DNA of 64,000 nt from Actinomycetes bacterium (GTDB taxonomy: Bacteria; Actinomycetota; Thermoleophilia; Gaiellales; F1-60-MAGs149): the NCBI GenBank assembly GCA_025360225.1, contig JANYCN010000036.1, forward strand, positions 85,615-149,614, given 5' to 3'. Below, piece after piece: positions 1 through 8,232 of the stretch (the first letter of the stretch is position 1; each line of letters begins with the position of its first letter). Below the pieces are notes generated by a model. That model had not been told where the DNA came from. It searched no databases and saw only the letters and a program-made list of their open reading frames with translations. The translations under genes were made by a program, and so were the position numbers.

Positions 1-694
1 CGCGGGACAGGCCTTCGATCCGATCGGTTGCCTCGATGATCGTGGTCGTCGTCGACTGGGCGGCGATCGTCACGCTCGCGATCGCGGCGCGCACCGACTC
101 GGCCTCCTCGCGCGAGGTCGAGGCGAGCTTACGTACCTCCTCGGCAACGACCGCGAAGCCTCGCCCGGCGTCACCAGCCCGGGCAGCCTCGATGCGCGCG
201 TTCAAGCTCAACAGGTTCGTCTGCTCCGCGAGGTCGCCGATCACGTCGACGAACGACGTCATCCGCTGCACCTCGCCCGCGAGCTCCTCGAGCTGGCGCG
301 CTCCCACCAGCACCTGGTCGCGGACACGCCCGAGCGCGACGACGACCTCGTCGGAGGACGCGTCAGCAGCCGACCGGATTGCGGCAACGGCGCCATCCGC
401 CTCGCCGACAGCCGTAACGAGTCGCTCGACGCTGCGGGTGATGTCATCGGCGACGCCGTGCGCCTCGCCCGACGACGTTGCCGCGTCGTCGCAGGAGTCG
501 AGGATCTCGAGCACGACCGGCGCGACCTGCTCGAGCACGCGGGCGGCGACTGCGGCCCTGGTCGCGGCGGACGGCGCCTGCTCCGCCAGCGTCGGCGGGA
601 CATCGTCGGTCGCCCCGTCCCGGCGAGCGCGCGCGCTGGCGAGAAGCAGTCCGGCGGCGAGGCCAGCGCCGAGAGCAAGGAGCGTCGCGATCAT
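1..694 (-). CDS. Methyl-accepting chemotaxis-type signalling protein (partial, runs off left edge)
   Basis: This gene is missing from the ORF track because its stop lies beyond base 1. Reading the minus strand from ATG at 694 gives [11 protein letters not shown], one hydrophobic N-terminal segment (about residues 1-20), then a long Ala/Glu/Val-rich helical stretch. It reaches the hallmark receptor hairpin with [20 protein letters not shown] and [15 protein letters not shown], the CheA/CheW-binding tip of MCPs. No periplasmic ligand-binding domain is seen: the membrane anchor leads straight into the coiled coil, so the sensor is cytoplasmic or membrane-proximal. At least 231 residues lie in the window. 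Track ORFs 259-678, 444-713 and the upstream part of 36-2033 are shadows of this gene. Confidence 0.9.
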   Translation of the reverse strand, partial: MIATLLALGAGLAAGLLLASARARRDGATDDVPPTLAEQAPSAATRAAVAARVLEQVAPVVLEILDSCDDAATSSGEAHGVADDITRSVERLVTAVGEADGAVAAIRSAADASSDEVVVALGRVRDQVLVGARQLEELAGEVQRMTSFVDVIGDLAEQTNLLSLNARIEAARAGDAGRGFAVVAEEVRKLASTSREEAESVRAAIASVTIAAQSTTTTIIEATDRIEGLSR

Positions 695-845
695 CGTCTC
701 GGGGATCGACCATTCTCCGCGTGAGCGTGAGCCTCAGTTCGAGGCGTCGTGGCGGCGACGGGATTTATCAACCCTTAACGTCAGCGCGCGAACCTTCAAC
801 GAGATCGCGCATCTCCTTCAACGAATCGAGCGTAGAACTCAAGTC

Positions 846-2033
846 ATGGATGAACAGACCCCTTGGAGCCCGCCGCAGGCGAAGACCGCCTCGCGTGGCC
901 GTGCTCGACTCAACGCCGTTCCGCTCGTGCTCGCTGCGATCCTCGGTGGCGGCGTCTCCGCGCTCGCCGTCACTGCCGTCAACGGCGATCAGGCCACGAC
1001 CGCAACCGTCACCGTCGGCCAGCCACCCGTCGCGACCAGCTCGCCGTTTGCGAGCGCTCCGCACACCGTTCCCGCTGGCTCGCTGACGATCGGCGACATC
1101 TACCGTCAGGCCGGTCCGAGCGTCGTCACCGTCACCCAGGCATCCGGTCAGGGATCCGGGTTCGTCATCTCGAGCGACGGGTACATCCTCACGAACGCGC
1201 ACGTCGTCTCGAGCCAGGGACCGGTGTACGTGGCGTTCTCCAACAACGACCGAGCGCAGGCGACGATCGTCGGCTCCGACCCGTCCACCGACGTCGCGCT
1301 CCTCAAGGTCACCGTGGCGCCCGGCGCGCTGCACCCCGCAACGCTCGGCAGCTCCGCAGCGATCCAGGTTGGTGACGAGGTCGTTGCGATCGGCAACCCG
1401 TTCGGGCTCGACCGCACCGTCACCTCTGGCATCATCTCGGCGCTCAACCGCCAGATCACCTCGCCGAGCGACACCGCCATCAACGGCGCGATCCAGACCG
1501 ACGCGGCGATCAACCACGGCAACTCCGGCGGGCCGCTGCTGAACATCCAGGGGCAGGTGATCGGCATCAACTCGCAGATCGCCGACTCCGGCGTGAACGC
1601 CAACGTCGGCGTCGGCTTCGCGATCCCGATCGATCTGGTGAAGTCGGTCGCCGAGCAGCTGAAGGCCCACGGGGCGATCCAGCACCCGTGGGTCGGCGTC
1701 GGGCTCTCGACCGTCGACGCAGCGCTCGCGAAGCAACAGAGCCTCTCCGTCGATCACGGCGCGATGGTCAGCTCAGTCGTGCCTGGCAGCCCGGCCGATC
1801 GCGCGGGCCTCCGCGCATCGACGGGCCAGGTGACGATCGATGGGACCGGGTACGCCGTCGGCGGCGACATCATCACCGCGATCGACGGCAAGGCAGTGAC
1901 GGCGATCGCTGACCTCCAGAGCATCGTTCAAGGCCACAAGCCCGGTGACGCCGTCACGCTCACCGTCGTGCGGGGAGCAGCCACCATCCAGGTCAAGCTC
2001 ATCCTCGCTGCGCGGCCCACGAAGACCGGGTAG
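846..2033 (+). CDS. htrA: HtrA/DegP-like trypsin-fold serine protease with C-terminal PDZ domain
   Basis: An envelope quality-control protease anchored by one N-terminal membrane segment (about residues 23-45) after a short cytoplasmic tail. The catalytic triad is visible: His119 in TNAHVV, Asp149 in STDVALL and Ser227 in GNSGGPL. A Thr/Pro/Ser linker (about 48-80) precedes the protease domain, and a PDZ domain occupies about 290-390 (GAMVSSVVPGSPADRAGL). Length 395 aa is typical for actinobacterial HtrA. The track ORF begins at 36 but its first 270 codons are a shadow of the antisense chemoreceptor. ATG 846 is chosen because coding character begins there and a TAGAAC box lies 7 nt upstream, fitting a leaderless start. 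A hairpin follows the stop. Confidence 0.93.
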   Translation: MDEQTPWSPPQAKTASRGRARLNAVPLVLAAILGGGVSALAVTAVNGDQATTATVTVGQPPVATSSPFASAPHTVPAGSLTIGDIYRQAGPSVVTVTQASGQGSGFVISSDGYILTNAHVVSSQGPVYVAFSNNDRAQATIVGSDPSTDVALLKVTVAPGALHPATLGSSAAIQVGDEVVAIGNPFGLDRTVTSGIISALNRQITSPSDTAINGAIQTDAAINHGNSGGPLLNIQGQVIGINSQIADSGVNANVGVGFAIPIDLVKSVAEQLKAHGAIQHPWVGVGLSTVDAALAKQQSLSVDHGAMVSSVVPGSPADRAGLRASTGQVTIDGTGYAVGGDIITAIDGKAVTAIADLQSIVQGHKPGDAVTLTVVRGAATIQVKLILAARPTKTG

Positions 2034-2048
2034 CCGCTGAAGCAGTAG

Positions 2049-2087
2049 CTCCCCCCGGCCAGCTGGGGAGGCGTCGGCCGGGGGGAG
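2049..2087. terminator. Strong hairpin after htrA, possibly bidirectional
   Basis: A perfect 12-bp stem (CTCCCCCCGGCC paired with GGCCGGGGGGAG) with a 15-nt loop starts 15 nt after the htrA stop. There is no U-run. It lies between two convergent genes (htrA and the PilZ-like gene), so it may serve both. Confidence 0.6.
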
Positions 2088-2135
2088 TTCCAGCATCATC
2101 GTAGGCGGCGACTGGCCGGTCGGCTAGGGCCGAGC

Positions 2136-2154
2136 GTACCGTTCTGAGCGGTAC
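2136..2154 (-). terminator. Small inverted repeat downstream of PilZ-like gene
   Basis: GTACCG-N7-CGGTAC lies just beyond the stop of the minus-strand PilZ-like gene. It could form a short hairpin ending that transcript. The stem is only 6 bp, so support is weak. Confidence 0.25.
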
Positions 2155-2178
2155 ATTCGTCGTGATCTTGTCGCTGGA

Positions 2179-2847
2179 TCAGCGAGCTGCGACGGGCGGC
2201 AGCTCGAGGCTCGCCGCGGCGAGGAGGTGGGCGACGAGCTGCGCGATCGCGGGTGCGTGTGGGTTCTCCGCGTCGCAGTCGATGCGCGCGAGCCACGAGC
2301 CGGCGGTGCGGTTCGCGATCGCGACGACGAGCCCGACGCGCAGCACGCCACCGGTGGCGGTTCGTGCCATCAGCTCGACGTGATCGCCGGCCTCGAGCGG
2401 GAGGATCGTCCAGAAGGCGATCCGATCGCCGGCGAGCTGCAATGACGTGACCGGAACCCGCGTTCCAGCGGGAATCCGAGCGGCCTCGACGGCGCGGGCC
2501 GTGACCCGCATGCCGCCATCGGGCGCGTCGACGTGCGACTCCGAGATGCAGATGCTGCGCCCGCTCGGACGGAGCTTGACCACCGCGAACGGCATCTCCC
2601 GCGTCGACGAGACGAGGCACGGCATCTGCCAGACGCCGCCGGCGTCCTGCCACTCGAGTAAGATCGGTCGTTCGGGCGTCATGATGGCATCGGGAGCGGC
2701 AACCACCAGGTGACCCGGCTCGACGTCGTCGAGCCGACCTTCGTAGCGAGCGCCGTCGGTGAGGATGGCAACGCGCGAGTTGACGCGCGGGATCGTGAGC
2801 GGCGGGGCGGGGCGCTGCTGCGCTCGGCGTGGACGGAACCGGATCAT
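2179..2847 (-). CDS. PilZ/YcgR-like protein, probable c-di-GMP effector family
   Basis: A 222-aa soluble protein. The N-terminal half (about 20-110) has a YcgR-N-like beta-barrel pattern (RVAILTDGARYEGRLDDVEPGHLVV followed by an RPILLEW strand). The second half (about 110-215) is a PilZ-like barrel segment ending with GLVVAIANRTAG and LARIDCD. The canonical RxxxR and (D/N)xSxxG ligand motifs of PilZ are not clearly present, so c-di-GMP binding is uncertain. Its neighbour is a chemoreceptor, which fits a motility or surface-signalling role. The longer overlapping ORF 2096-2857 is Arg-rich and is taken as a shadow. Confidence 0.6.
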   Translation of the reverse strand: MIRFRPRRAQQRPAPPLTIPRVNSRVAILTDGARYEGRLDDVEPGHLVVAAPDAIMTPERPILLEWQDAGGVWQMPCLVSSTREMPFAVVKLRPSGRSICISESHVDAPDGGMRVTARAVEAARIPAGTRVPVTSLQLAGDRIAFWTILPLEAGDHVELMARTATGGVLRVGLVVAIANRTAGSWLARIDCDAENPHAPAIAQLVAHLLAAASLELPPVAAR

Positions 2848-2933
2848 CGCAGGACATCTATCGGCATTCCGCGCCGTACGCTTAGCGCTTTCAAGTGATA
2901 CTGGATCGGCCTCGGGAGGAGTAGGATCTGCGC

Positions 2934-3161
2934 GTGACGGAGCAGACCGAGACGATCCTCGTCGATGGCATTCACTGCTTGCAGTGCCCGCCGAAGATCG
3001 CCGCTGCGCTCGGCGCCGTTCCCGGCGTGACCGGCGGCCGGACGACCCTCGCAGGCGAGGTAACGGTCTCCTACACGGGTGGAGAGGCGGTGCGCGGGGA
3101 GATCGTCACGGCGCTTGCCGTGGCGGGCTTTCCGTTACGGACGGTCGGCGATCTCGGCTAG
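2934..3161 (+). CDS. Heavy-metal-associated (HMA) domain protein, copper chaperone-like
   Basis: A 75-aa single-domain protein of the CopZ/HMA fold. The metal-binding CxxC motif is seen in GIHCLQCPP. The remainder follows the beta-alpha-beta pattern of the family (VPGVTGG...EVTVSYTGG...ALAVAGF). GTG 2934 is preceded by GGAGGAG about 13 nt upstream. No P-type ATPase or CsoR-like regulator is adjacent, so the metal and partner are unknown. The 3' end overlaps the end of the convergent small membrane protein gene by 27 bp. Confidence 0.75.
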   Translation: MTEQTETILVDGIHCLQCPPKIAAALGAVPGVTGGRTTLAGEVTVSYTGGEAVRGEIVTALAVAGFPLRTVGDLG

Positions 3162-3368
3162 AAGCGCAAGCGTGGTGCCGAGGACGGTCCACACGATCGC
3201 GCCAGCCGCCGCCTCGAGCAGGCCAAGCGAGACGCTGCGCCCGTTGCCGCGGAACATGCCGTAGCCGAGCGCTACGACGGCCGTGCCGACCGCAGCGGCG
3301 TAGCACGCAACAGCTGCGCGCGGCACCTGGCCGGGTTGTCGCGCGAACCGCTTGGCGATCGTGTCCAT
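3135..3368 (-). CDS. Small two-helix membrane protein of unknown function
   Basis: A 77-aa protein with two hydrophobic segments, about 18-38 (AAVACYAAAVGTAVVALGY) and 48-70 (LGLLEAAAGAIVWTVLG), separated by a short basic loop. I recognise no family. It is convergent with the HMA gene and shares 27 bp of coding sequence with its 3' end. It is divergent from the enoyl-CoA hydratase gene 42 bp away. Coding status rests on the clean double-TM pattern and lack of a competing ORF. Confidence 0.5.
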   Translation of the reverse strand: MDTIAKRFARQPGQVPRAAVACYAAAVGTAVVALGYGMFRGNGRSVSLGLLEAAAGAIVWTVLGTTLALLAEIADRP

Positions 3369-3410
3369 GCGCGAACCTTACACACGTCGCGCCTTGTGTA
3401 GCCTGTAGCG

Positions 3411-4178
3411 ATGGACGTTCTGCTGGTTCGCGACGGAGCGGTCGCGACGATCACCCTCAACCGCCCCGACCGCTACAACGCTCTGACGACCGGCCTCCGC
3501 GCCGAGCTTCTGGCCGTCCTCGACGACGTCGCCGCTGACCAGATGACCCGCGCGGTCGTGCTGACGGGGGCGGGGCGCGCGTTCTGCTCGGGTCAGGACC
3601 TGAAGGAGTTCTCCGAGGTCGCCGACGTCGAGCAGGCGATCATCGACGAGTACAACCCGATCATCGAGCGGCTGACGACGATCGAGAAGCCCGTGATCGC
3701 GGCGATCAACGGGCCGTGCGCGGGCGCGGGGCTCGCGTTTGCCCTCGCCTGTGATCTACGCGTGATGGCCGCCGGCGCGTTTCTCAGCTGCGCGTTCGTC
3801 TCGATCGGCCTCGTCCCCGACTCAGGCGCCTCGTGGTTCCTTGCCCGGACCGTCGGGTACCAGCGCGCGCTGGAGATCGCGCTGACCGGCCGGCGGGTGG
3901 CGGGGGAGGAGGCGAAAGCGCTCGGGCTGGTGCTCGACGTCGTGGCAGACGACGAGGTCGCCGGCACCGCTGCCAAGCTCGCAAGCCGGCTGGCTGCCGG
4001 GCCGACCCCCGCGACGGGCCTCACGAAGACGCTTCTGCGCGAGGCTCTCGACGCGCCGCTTCCAACGCTGCTCGCACGTGAGGCCCGGCTCCAGGTCGAC
4101 GCTCTCGCCAGCGCCGACCACCGGGAGGGCGTGCAGGCGTTCCTCGAGAAGCGACCGGCGGTGTTCGGCGGGTCGTGA
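3411..4178 (+). CDS. Enoyl-CoA hydratase/isomerase (crotonase) family, PaaG-like
   Basis: A 255-aa crotonase-fold enzyme acting on CoA thioesters. The oxyanion-hole signatures are GRAFCSGQDLKEF (about 62-74) and AINGPCAGAG (about 100-109). The active-site segment IGLVPDSGASWFL has Asp in place of the hydratase Glu, as in PaaG-type isomerases of phenylacetate catabolism, so an isomerase activity is plausible. No other paa genes are in view. ATG 3411 has TAGCCT six nt upstream, fitting a leaderless transcript. The stop overlaps the next gene by four bases, implying co-transcription. Confidence 0.9.
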   Translation: MDVLLVRDGAVATITLNRPDRYNALTTGLRAELLAVLDDVAADQMTRAVVLTGAGRAFCSGQDLKEFSEVADVEQAIIDEYNPIIERLTTIEKPVIAAINGPCAGAGLAFALACDLRVMAAGAFLSCAFVSIGLVPDSGASWFLARTVGYQRALEIALTGRRVAGEEAKALGLVLDVVADDEVAGTAAKLASRLAAGPTPATGLTKTLLREALDAPLPTLLAREARLQVDALASADHREGVQAFLEKRPAVFGGS

Positions 4179-5086
4179 AGCGCGTCCTCGTCATCGCGAA
4201 CCCGGTCGCTTCAGGCGTGACGCCGCGCGTTGAGGCCGCCGTGATGGGCGAGCTTACCGGCGTTGTTGCGGCCGAGCTCGTCCACACCGAGCGTCCGATG
4301 CACGCCGTCGAGCTCGCGGCGAAGGGCGTCGCCGATGGCTTTGACGCGGTGATCGTGATGGCAGGAGACGGCACCATGAACGAGGTGCTGAACGGCGTCG
4401 GCAACAGCGTCGCGCTTGGCGTGTTGCCGTGTGGTGGGACCAGCGTGCTCGCGCGCTCGCTCGGCCTCCCACGCGATCCGCGGGCGGCCGCTGCGCAGGT
4501 CAGCGCAGCGCTCGCGCAGGGGCGCGAGCGCTGGATCCAGCTCGGCACGCTCAACGGTCGCCGCTTCGCCTTCTCCGGCGGCGTCGGGCTCGACGCGGAC
4601 GTCGTGCGGCGCGTCGACGCGCGTGGGCGCGCCCGTGGGCGCCGGCCCGGTGACGTCTACTACGCATCGACCCTCGGACGTGTTCTCCTCGGTGGGCGCT
4701 ACCGGAGGCCGCTCGTCACGCTCACCTTCGACGGGCGTACGGAGCGGGTTGGGTCGGTGATCGCAGCGAACGTTCACCCGTGGACGTACGTCGGCTCCCG
4801 ACCGGTCCTCGTCGCCCCGCAGGCGATCGCCGAGGCGGGGTTCGACCTGCTTGCGCCGCGCACCCTGCGCCGGCGCATGGTGCCGCGCTTCACCACCTAC
4901 CTGCTCGTGAGCGGAAAGCACGCGGTCGGGGACGGTGATCCGCGGATCCTGTACGCGCACGACGTGACCGTCGCGCGCCTCGTTTGTGACGAGCCGCTGC
5001 CTGCCGAGGTCGACGGCGACGACGTGGGCGACGTGACCGAGGTCGATCTCGGGATCGATCGCGACGGTGCTCGGTTGCTCGTGTAG
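4175..5086 (+). CDS. Diacylglycerol/sphingosine kinase-family lipid kinase (DagK/YegS-like)
   Basis: A 303-aa DAGK catalytic-domain protein. The start carries the family phosphate-loop pattern VIANPVASG, and the nucleotide-binding motif is AGDGTMNEVLNG (about 66-77), a variant of GGDGT. GGTSVLARSLGLP and FSGGVGLDADVV are further conserved blocks. It likely phosphorylates a membrane lipid such as diacylglycerol. GTG 4175 sits in a GTGA overlap with the upstream crotonase stop. The linkage to a crotonase suggests lipid metabolism, but that is inference. Confidence 0.88.
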   Translation: MKRVLVIANPVASGVTPRVEAAVMGELTGVVAAELVHTERPMHAVELAAKGVADGFDAVIVMAGDGTMNEVLNGVGNSVALGVLPCGGTSVLARSLGLPRDPRAAAAQVSAALAQGRERWIQLGTLNGRRFAFSGGVGLDADVVRRVDARGRARGRRPGDVYYASTLGRVLLGGRYRRPLVTLTFDGRTERVGSVIAANVHPWTYVGSRPVLVAPQAIAEAGFDLLAPRTLRRRMVPRFTTYLLVSGKHAVGDGDPRILYAHDVTVARLVCDEPLPAEVDGDDVGDVTEVDLGIDRDGARLLV

Positions 5087-5124
5087 AGGGTCGACGTCGT
5101 GCGCGATAGACTGGGTGGCGAACG

Positions 5125-5661
5125 ATGCAGACGGCGATCGCTATCGGACAGGGAGCAGGGCTCGCCGTTGCTTGTGGCCTCGTTGCGCTGCTCCCGCTTG
5201 GCATCGGCGCGGTCGCCGCGCTTCTCGGCCTTCTCCCTGGCGCACTGACCGTGTACGAGGGCTTGCGCCTCGCCGTGTCGAGCATCATCGTTGGCGTCGC
5301 CGACGCTGCCGTACCGTTGGCGCTTCCCGCGCGCGTCCAGGCAGCGTTCGCGGCGCTTGGCGGCGGAGCGGTCTGCGAGCTGGTCGCCGGAGACCGGCTG
5401 CCGTTCGTGCCGGTCGCCCTCGGCGCGCTGCTCGGCGTGCTCGGCTGGTGGGCGGTGTCGCGCATGCTCGACGGTGCCCGTGCGGGCGGCGGAACCGTCT
5501 CAGGGGTAGCGATGATCGCCGGCGGCATGGGGCTTGCGGTCGGTGCGGCCGCGCTCGTCCCGTTCGTTGGCTACCTGCTTGCGCCAGCAGCCGCGTGGTT
5601 CGGCTGGCGATCGCGCAAGGTCGCCGACCGCAAGTACGCTGGCCTGAGGGTGCTGCGCTGA
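5125..5661 (+). CDS. Polytopic membrane protein, DUF4126-like
   Basis: A 178-aa protein with about four to five hydrophobic segments (about 8-42, 52-68, 95-115 and 130-165) and a basic C-terminus (WRSRKVADRKYAGLRVLR). The arrangement resembles DUF4126 proteins, but no diagnostic motif can be read. ATG 5125 lies 12 nt after a TAGACT box. It follows the lipid kinase in the same direction by 38 bp. Confidence 0.6.
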   Translation: MQTAIAIGQGAGLAVACGLVALLPLGIGAVAALLGLLPGALTVYEGLRLAVSSIIVGVADAAVPLALPARVQAAFAALGGGAVCELVAGDRLPFVPVALGALLGVLGWWAVSRMLDGARAGGGTVSGVAMIAGGMGLAVGAAALVPFVGYLLAPAAAWFGWRSRKVADRKYAGLRVLR

Positions 5662-5689
5662 GCCCTGATCCGGCATCGCTCGCCGCGCC

Positions 5690-7180
5690 GTGCCGTCGCT
5701 CAGGCGTCATCAGAACACCGCGATCGACGCCGGATTGAGGCAGAAGAAGCTCGTCCTGATCGTCATCGACGGTCTCGGACGCCCGCTGTTCGACCGCGCC
5801 GTGCAGGAGGGGGTGGCGCCGACGATCGCCGCGCTGATCGAACGTGGGACGCTGCACGCGCCGTGCGTCTCCTCGTTCCCGTCGCTGACGCCGGTCTGCC
5901 TCTCCGCGATCGCCACCGGGCGCCACCCGGACGGCTCGTTCATCCCGGGCCTCACCTGGTACCGGCGAGGCGAGGACCGTTTCGTCGAGTACGGCTCGAG
6001 CTTCAACGCGACGCTCGTGGAAGGAGCGCAGATGGCGATCAATGACGCCATCCTGAACCTCAACCACCTCCACCTCTCCCAGCGCGAGCGAACCGTGTTC
6101 GAGGTGGTCGAGGACGCCGGGCTCGTCGCGGCGTCGATCAACTACTACGTGTTCCGCGGCCGCGTTCGCCACCCCCTGAAGCATCGCGCGGTGAGCGCCC
6201 TGGCACGACGGATCGGCGTCTTCGACGCCGCCTACGGGCCGACCCGGTTTCACTTTGGCGACCTGTTCGGGTCGGAGCGGACCGGTGCGAAGCCGAACCT
6301 CGGCGTCAAGGTGCGTCACGACCGGCACGCAGCGGAGGTTGGCGCATGGCTCGTGACGCGCGACGCCTTCGACCTGATGCTGTTCTACCTGCCAGACGTC
6401 GACATGGCGCAGCACCGACGCGGCCCGGACGGCGCCCTGCCGGCAGTCGCCGCCGCGGACGCGAGCATCGCCGCGATCGTCGCCGCCGCCGGCGGGCTCG
6501 ACCCGTTCCTCGAGCGCCACGCGGTGATCCTCCTCGCCGATCACGGGCAGACTGCCGTCCGCGAGACGTGTGACCTGGCTCCCGCGCTCGCCGATCTCGA
6601 CCTGTTTGCTGGCTCGCTCCGCAGCGACCCGACCGCCTGCCACGTCGCGCTCGCCGCCTCGAACCGTGTCGGGATGGTGTACCGCCTCGCCGGGGCGCCG
6701 CCATCCCGCGCGATCGCAGGGCGCCTCGAGCGTCTGGACGGGGTCGACGTGTCGGCCTTCGTGGAGGACGGCGCGTTCGTCATCCGGCGCGCGGGAGTCG
6801 AGCTTCGGGCGCGTCGCGGCGGGAGCGATCGCGACCCGCGCGGGAACGCCTGGACGGTTACCGGCGACCCCGACGCCCTGCTGCTCGTGCGCGACGGTGC
6901 GCTGCTCGCGTCCGTTGCGTACCCGAACGGTCTCGAGCGGGTTGCCTGTCTGCTCGAGTGCGTCAACGCCGGCGAGGTCGTGTGCTCTGCCGCCGCGGGG
7001 TTCGAGTTCCGCGATGCCGGTGGATCCCACCACCTTGGCGGCGGCTCGCACGGCTCGCTCTCCGCGGACGACAGCGTCGTCCCGCTGCTCACCGTCGGTC
7101 TCGATCCCACGCCCACCCTCGGGCCGGAGCCTTCGATCACTGACGTCCACGCCCTCGTTCGCGGACACTTCGGGATATGA
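5690..7180 (+). CDS. Alkaline phosphatase superfamily protein (type I phosphodiesterase / nucleotide pyrophosphatase-like)
   Basis: A protein of about 496 aa with the AlkP-superfamily metal-binding framework. LVLIVIDGLGRPLF gives the first Asp, SSFPSLTPVCLSAI the nucleophile region (Thr within SLTPV), PDVDMAQHRRGPD the Asp/His pair, and LLADHGQTAV the DHG motif. GSHGSLSADDSVVPLL near the C-terminus supplies the last His. No signal peptide is seen, so it is probably cytoplasmic. The substrate could be a phosphodiester or a phosphonate-type compound. The start is uncertain: GTG 5690 is used, while TTG 5735 just before the core is an alternative. It overlaps pcm by ATGA. Confidence 0.85.
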   Translation: MPSLRRHQNTAIDAGLRQKKLVLIVIDGLGRPLFDRAVQEGVAPTIAALIERGTLHAPCVSSFPSLTPVCLSAIATGRHPDGSFIPGLTWYRRGEDRFVEYGSSFNATLVEGAQMAINDAILNLNHLHLSQRERTVFEVVEDAGLVAASINYYVFRGRVRHPLKHRAVSALARRIGVFDAAYGPTRFHFGDLFGSERTGAKPNLGVKVRHDRHAAEVGAWLVTRDAFDLMLFYLPDVDMAQHRRGPDGALPAVAAADASIAAIVAAAGGLDPFLERHAVILLADHGQTAVRETCDLAPALADLDLFAGSLRSDPTACHVALAASNRVGMVYRLAGAPPSRAIAGRLERLDGVDVSAFVEDGAFVIRRAGVELRARRGGSDRDPRGNAWTVTGDPDALLLVRDGALLASVAYPNGLERVACLLECVNAGEVVCSAAAGFEFRDAGGSHHLGGGSHGSLSADDSVVPLLTVGLDPTPTLGPEPSITDVHALVRGHFGI

Positions 7181-7749
7181 CCAGGTCGCGTCTTGACGAG
7201 CGCGAACGGATGGTCGACGAGCAGCTCAGGGCGCTCGGGATCGCGGACGTGATGGTGCTCGGCGCCGCCCGCGTGATCGAACGCGAGCTGTTCGTGCCGG
7301 TCGAGCACCACGCGGACGCCTACGCCGACCGCACGATCCCGATCGGCTACGGGCAACACCTCCTCGCGCCGTACGAGGCCGCCAGCCTGCTCGCGTCCGC
7401 TGCTGTCGGGCCGGCCGACCACGTGCTCGTCGTTGGCGCCGGCTCGGGGTACCTCGTGGCGCTCGTCGCCTCCGTCGTCGAGCGGGTGGTAGCGCTTGAG
7501 CGGGTGCCGCAGCTCGCTGCGCGCGCGGCTCGCGTGCTCGCAGGGCTCGGGCTGGCGAACGTCAAGGTGGTTGCCGCCGATGCCGCCCGTGGCGTGGCGA
7601 ACGGCGGACCGTTCGACGTGATCATCGTCACCTATCCGATCGCCGAGGTGCCTGGCCGCCTCGAAAGCCAGCTTCGGAGCGATGGCGGCCGGCTCGTCGC
7701 CCGGCTTGGTCGCGACGCGGACGTCGAGCCGACGATCGTTACCCGGTAG
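7177..7749 (+). CDS. pcm: Protein-L-isoaspartate O-methyltransferase
   Basis: A 190-aa SAM-dependent repair methyltransferase acting on isoaspartyl residues. Family features are RMVDEQLRALGI at the N-terminus, RELFVP, AYADRTIPIGYGQ and the SAM glycine motif VLVVGAGSGYLVALVA (about 86-101). GPFDVIIVTYPIAEVP corresponds to the conserved block after motif III. It is slightly short at the C-terminus relative to the usual 205-225 aa. ATG 7177 overlaps the upstream stop (ATGA). Confidence 0.92.
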   Translation: MTRSRLDERERMVDEQLRALGIADVMVLGAARVIERELFVPVEHHADAYADRTIPIGYGQHLLAPYEAASLLASAAVGPADHVLVVGAGSGYLVALVASVVERVVALERVPQLAARAARVLAGLGLANVKVVAADAARGVANGGPFDVIIVTYPIAEVPGRLESQLRSDGGRLVARLGRDADVEPTIVTR

Positions 7750-7761
7750 ACTCCCGGCGCC

Positions 7762-8232
7762 GTGGCGCACGTCACCGACACTCCCCCGCCGGTCGAGCGC
7801 GAGCCCGCGACCGCTGGCCAGCGCGTCGCCGCCGGCCTTCGCCACCGCGGCAACTGGTGGCAGCTCGTCAAGTTCGGCCTCGTTGGAGCGAGCGGCTTCG
7901 TGATCAACACGGGCATCTACTGGCTCCTTCTGCGCGCCGGCGCGCACTACATCGCCGCCGCCGTCGCTGCCTTCACCGTCGCCGTCGCGAACAACTTCGT
8001 CTGGAACCGCGCCTGGACGTTTCGTCAGGTGCGTCACGAGGTTCACCCTGGCTTCCAGTTCGCTCGCTTCCTCACCGTCTCGGTCGTCGCCCTCGGTATC
8101 GATCTCGCGCTCCTGTCGCAGCTGGTCGAGCGGGAACACGTAGGGAAGGTCGTCGCCCAGATGATCGCCGTCGTGCTCGTCACGCCGGTGTCGTTCATCG
8201 GGAACAGGCTCTGGTCCTTCCGACGACGATGA
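7762..8232 (+). CDS. GtrA family membrane protein
   Basis: A 156-aa protein with four TM helices typical of GtrA, thought to assist translocation of lipid-linked sugars. Core signatures are QLVKFGLVGASGFVINTGIYWLLL, VAVANNFVWNRAWTF and FIGNRLWSF. GTG 7762 has TAGACT nine nt upstream. The stop overlaps the start of the next glycosyltransferase-like gene (ATGA), so the two form a unit for cell-surface sugar transfer. Confidence 0.9.
   Translation: MAHVTDTPPPVEREPATAGQRVAAGLRHRGNWWQLVKFGLVGASGFVINTGIYWLLLRAGAHYIAAAVAAFTVAVANNFVWNRAWTFRQVRHEVHPGFQFARFLTVSVVALGIDLALLSQLVEREHVGKVVAQMIAVVLVTPVSFIGNRLWSFRRR

Noticed and set aside
36-845. The first 270 codons of track ORF 36-2033 as coding sequence of a larger protease
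   Set aside because: They are antisense to a clear chemoreceptor signalling domain and have biased Arg/Ser/Ala shadow composition. The HtrA N-terminus with its TM helix begins at ATG 846.
768-1757. Large minus-strand ORFs antisense to htrA (768-1757)
   Set aside because: Low-complexity Asp/Arg/Val composition typical of antisense shadows in high-GC DNA; the plus strand holds an intact catalytic triad.
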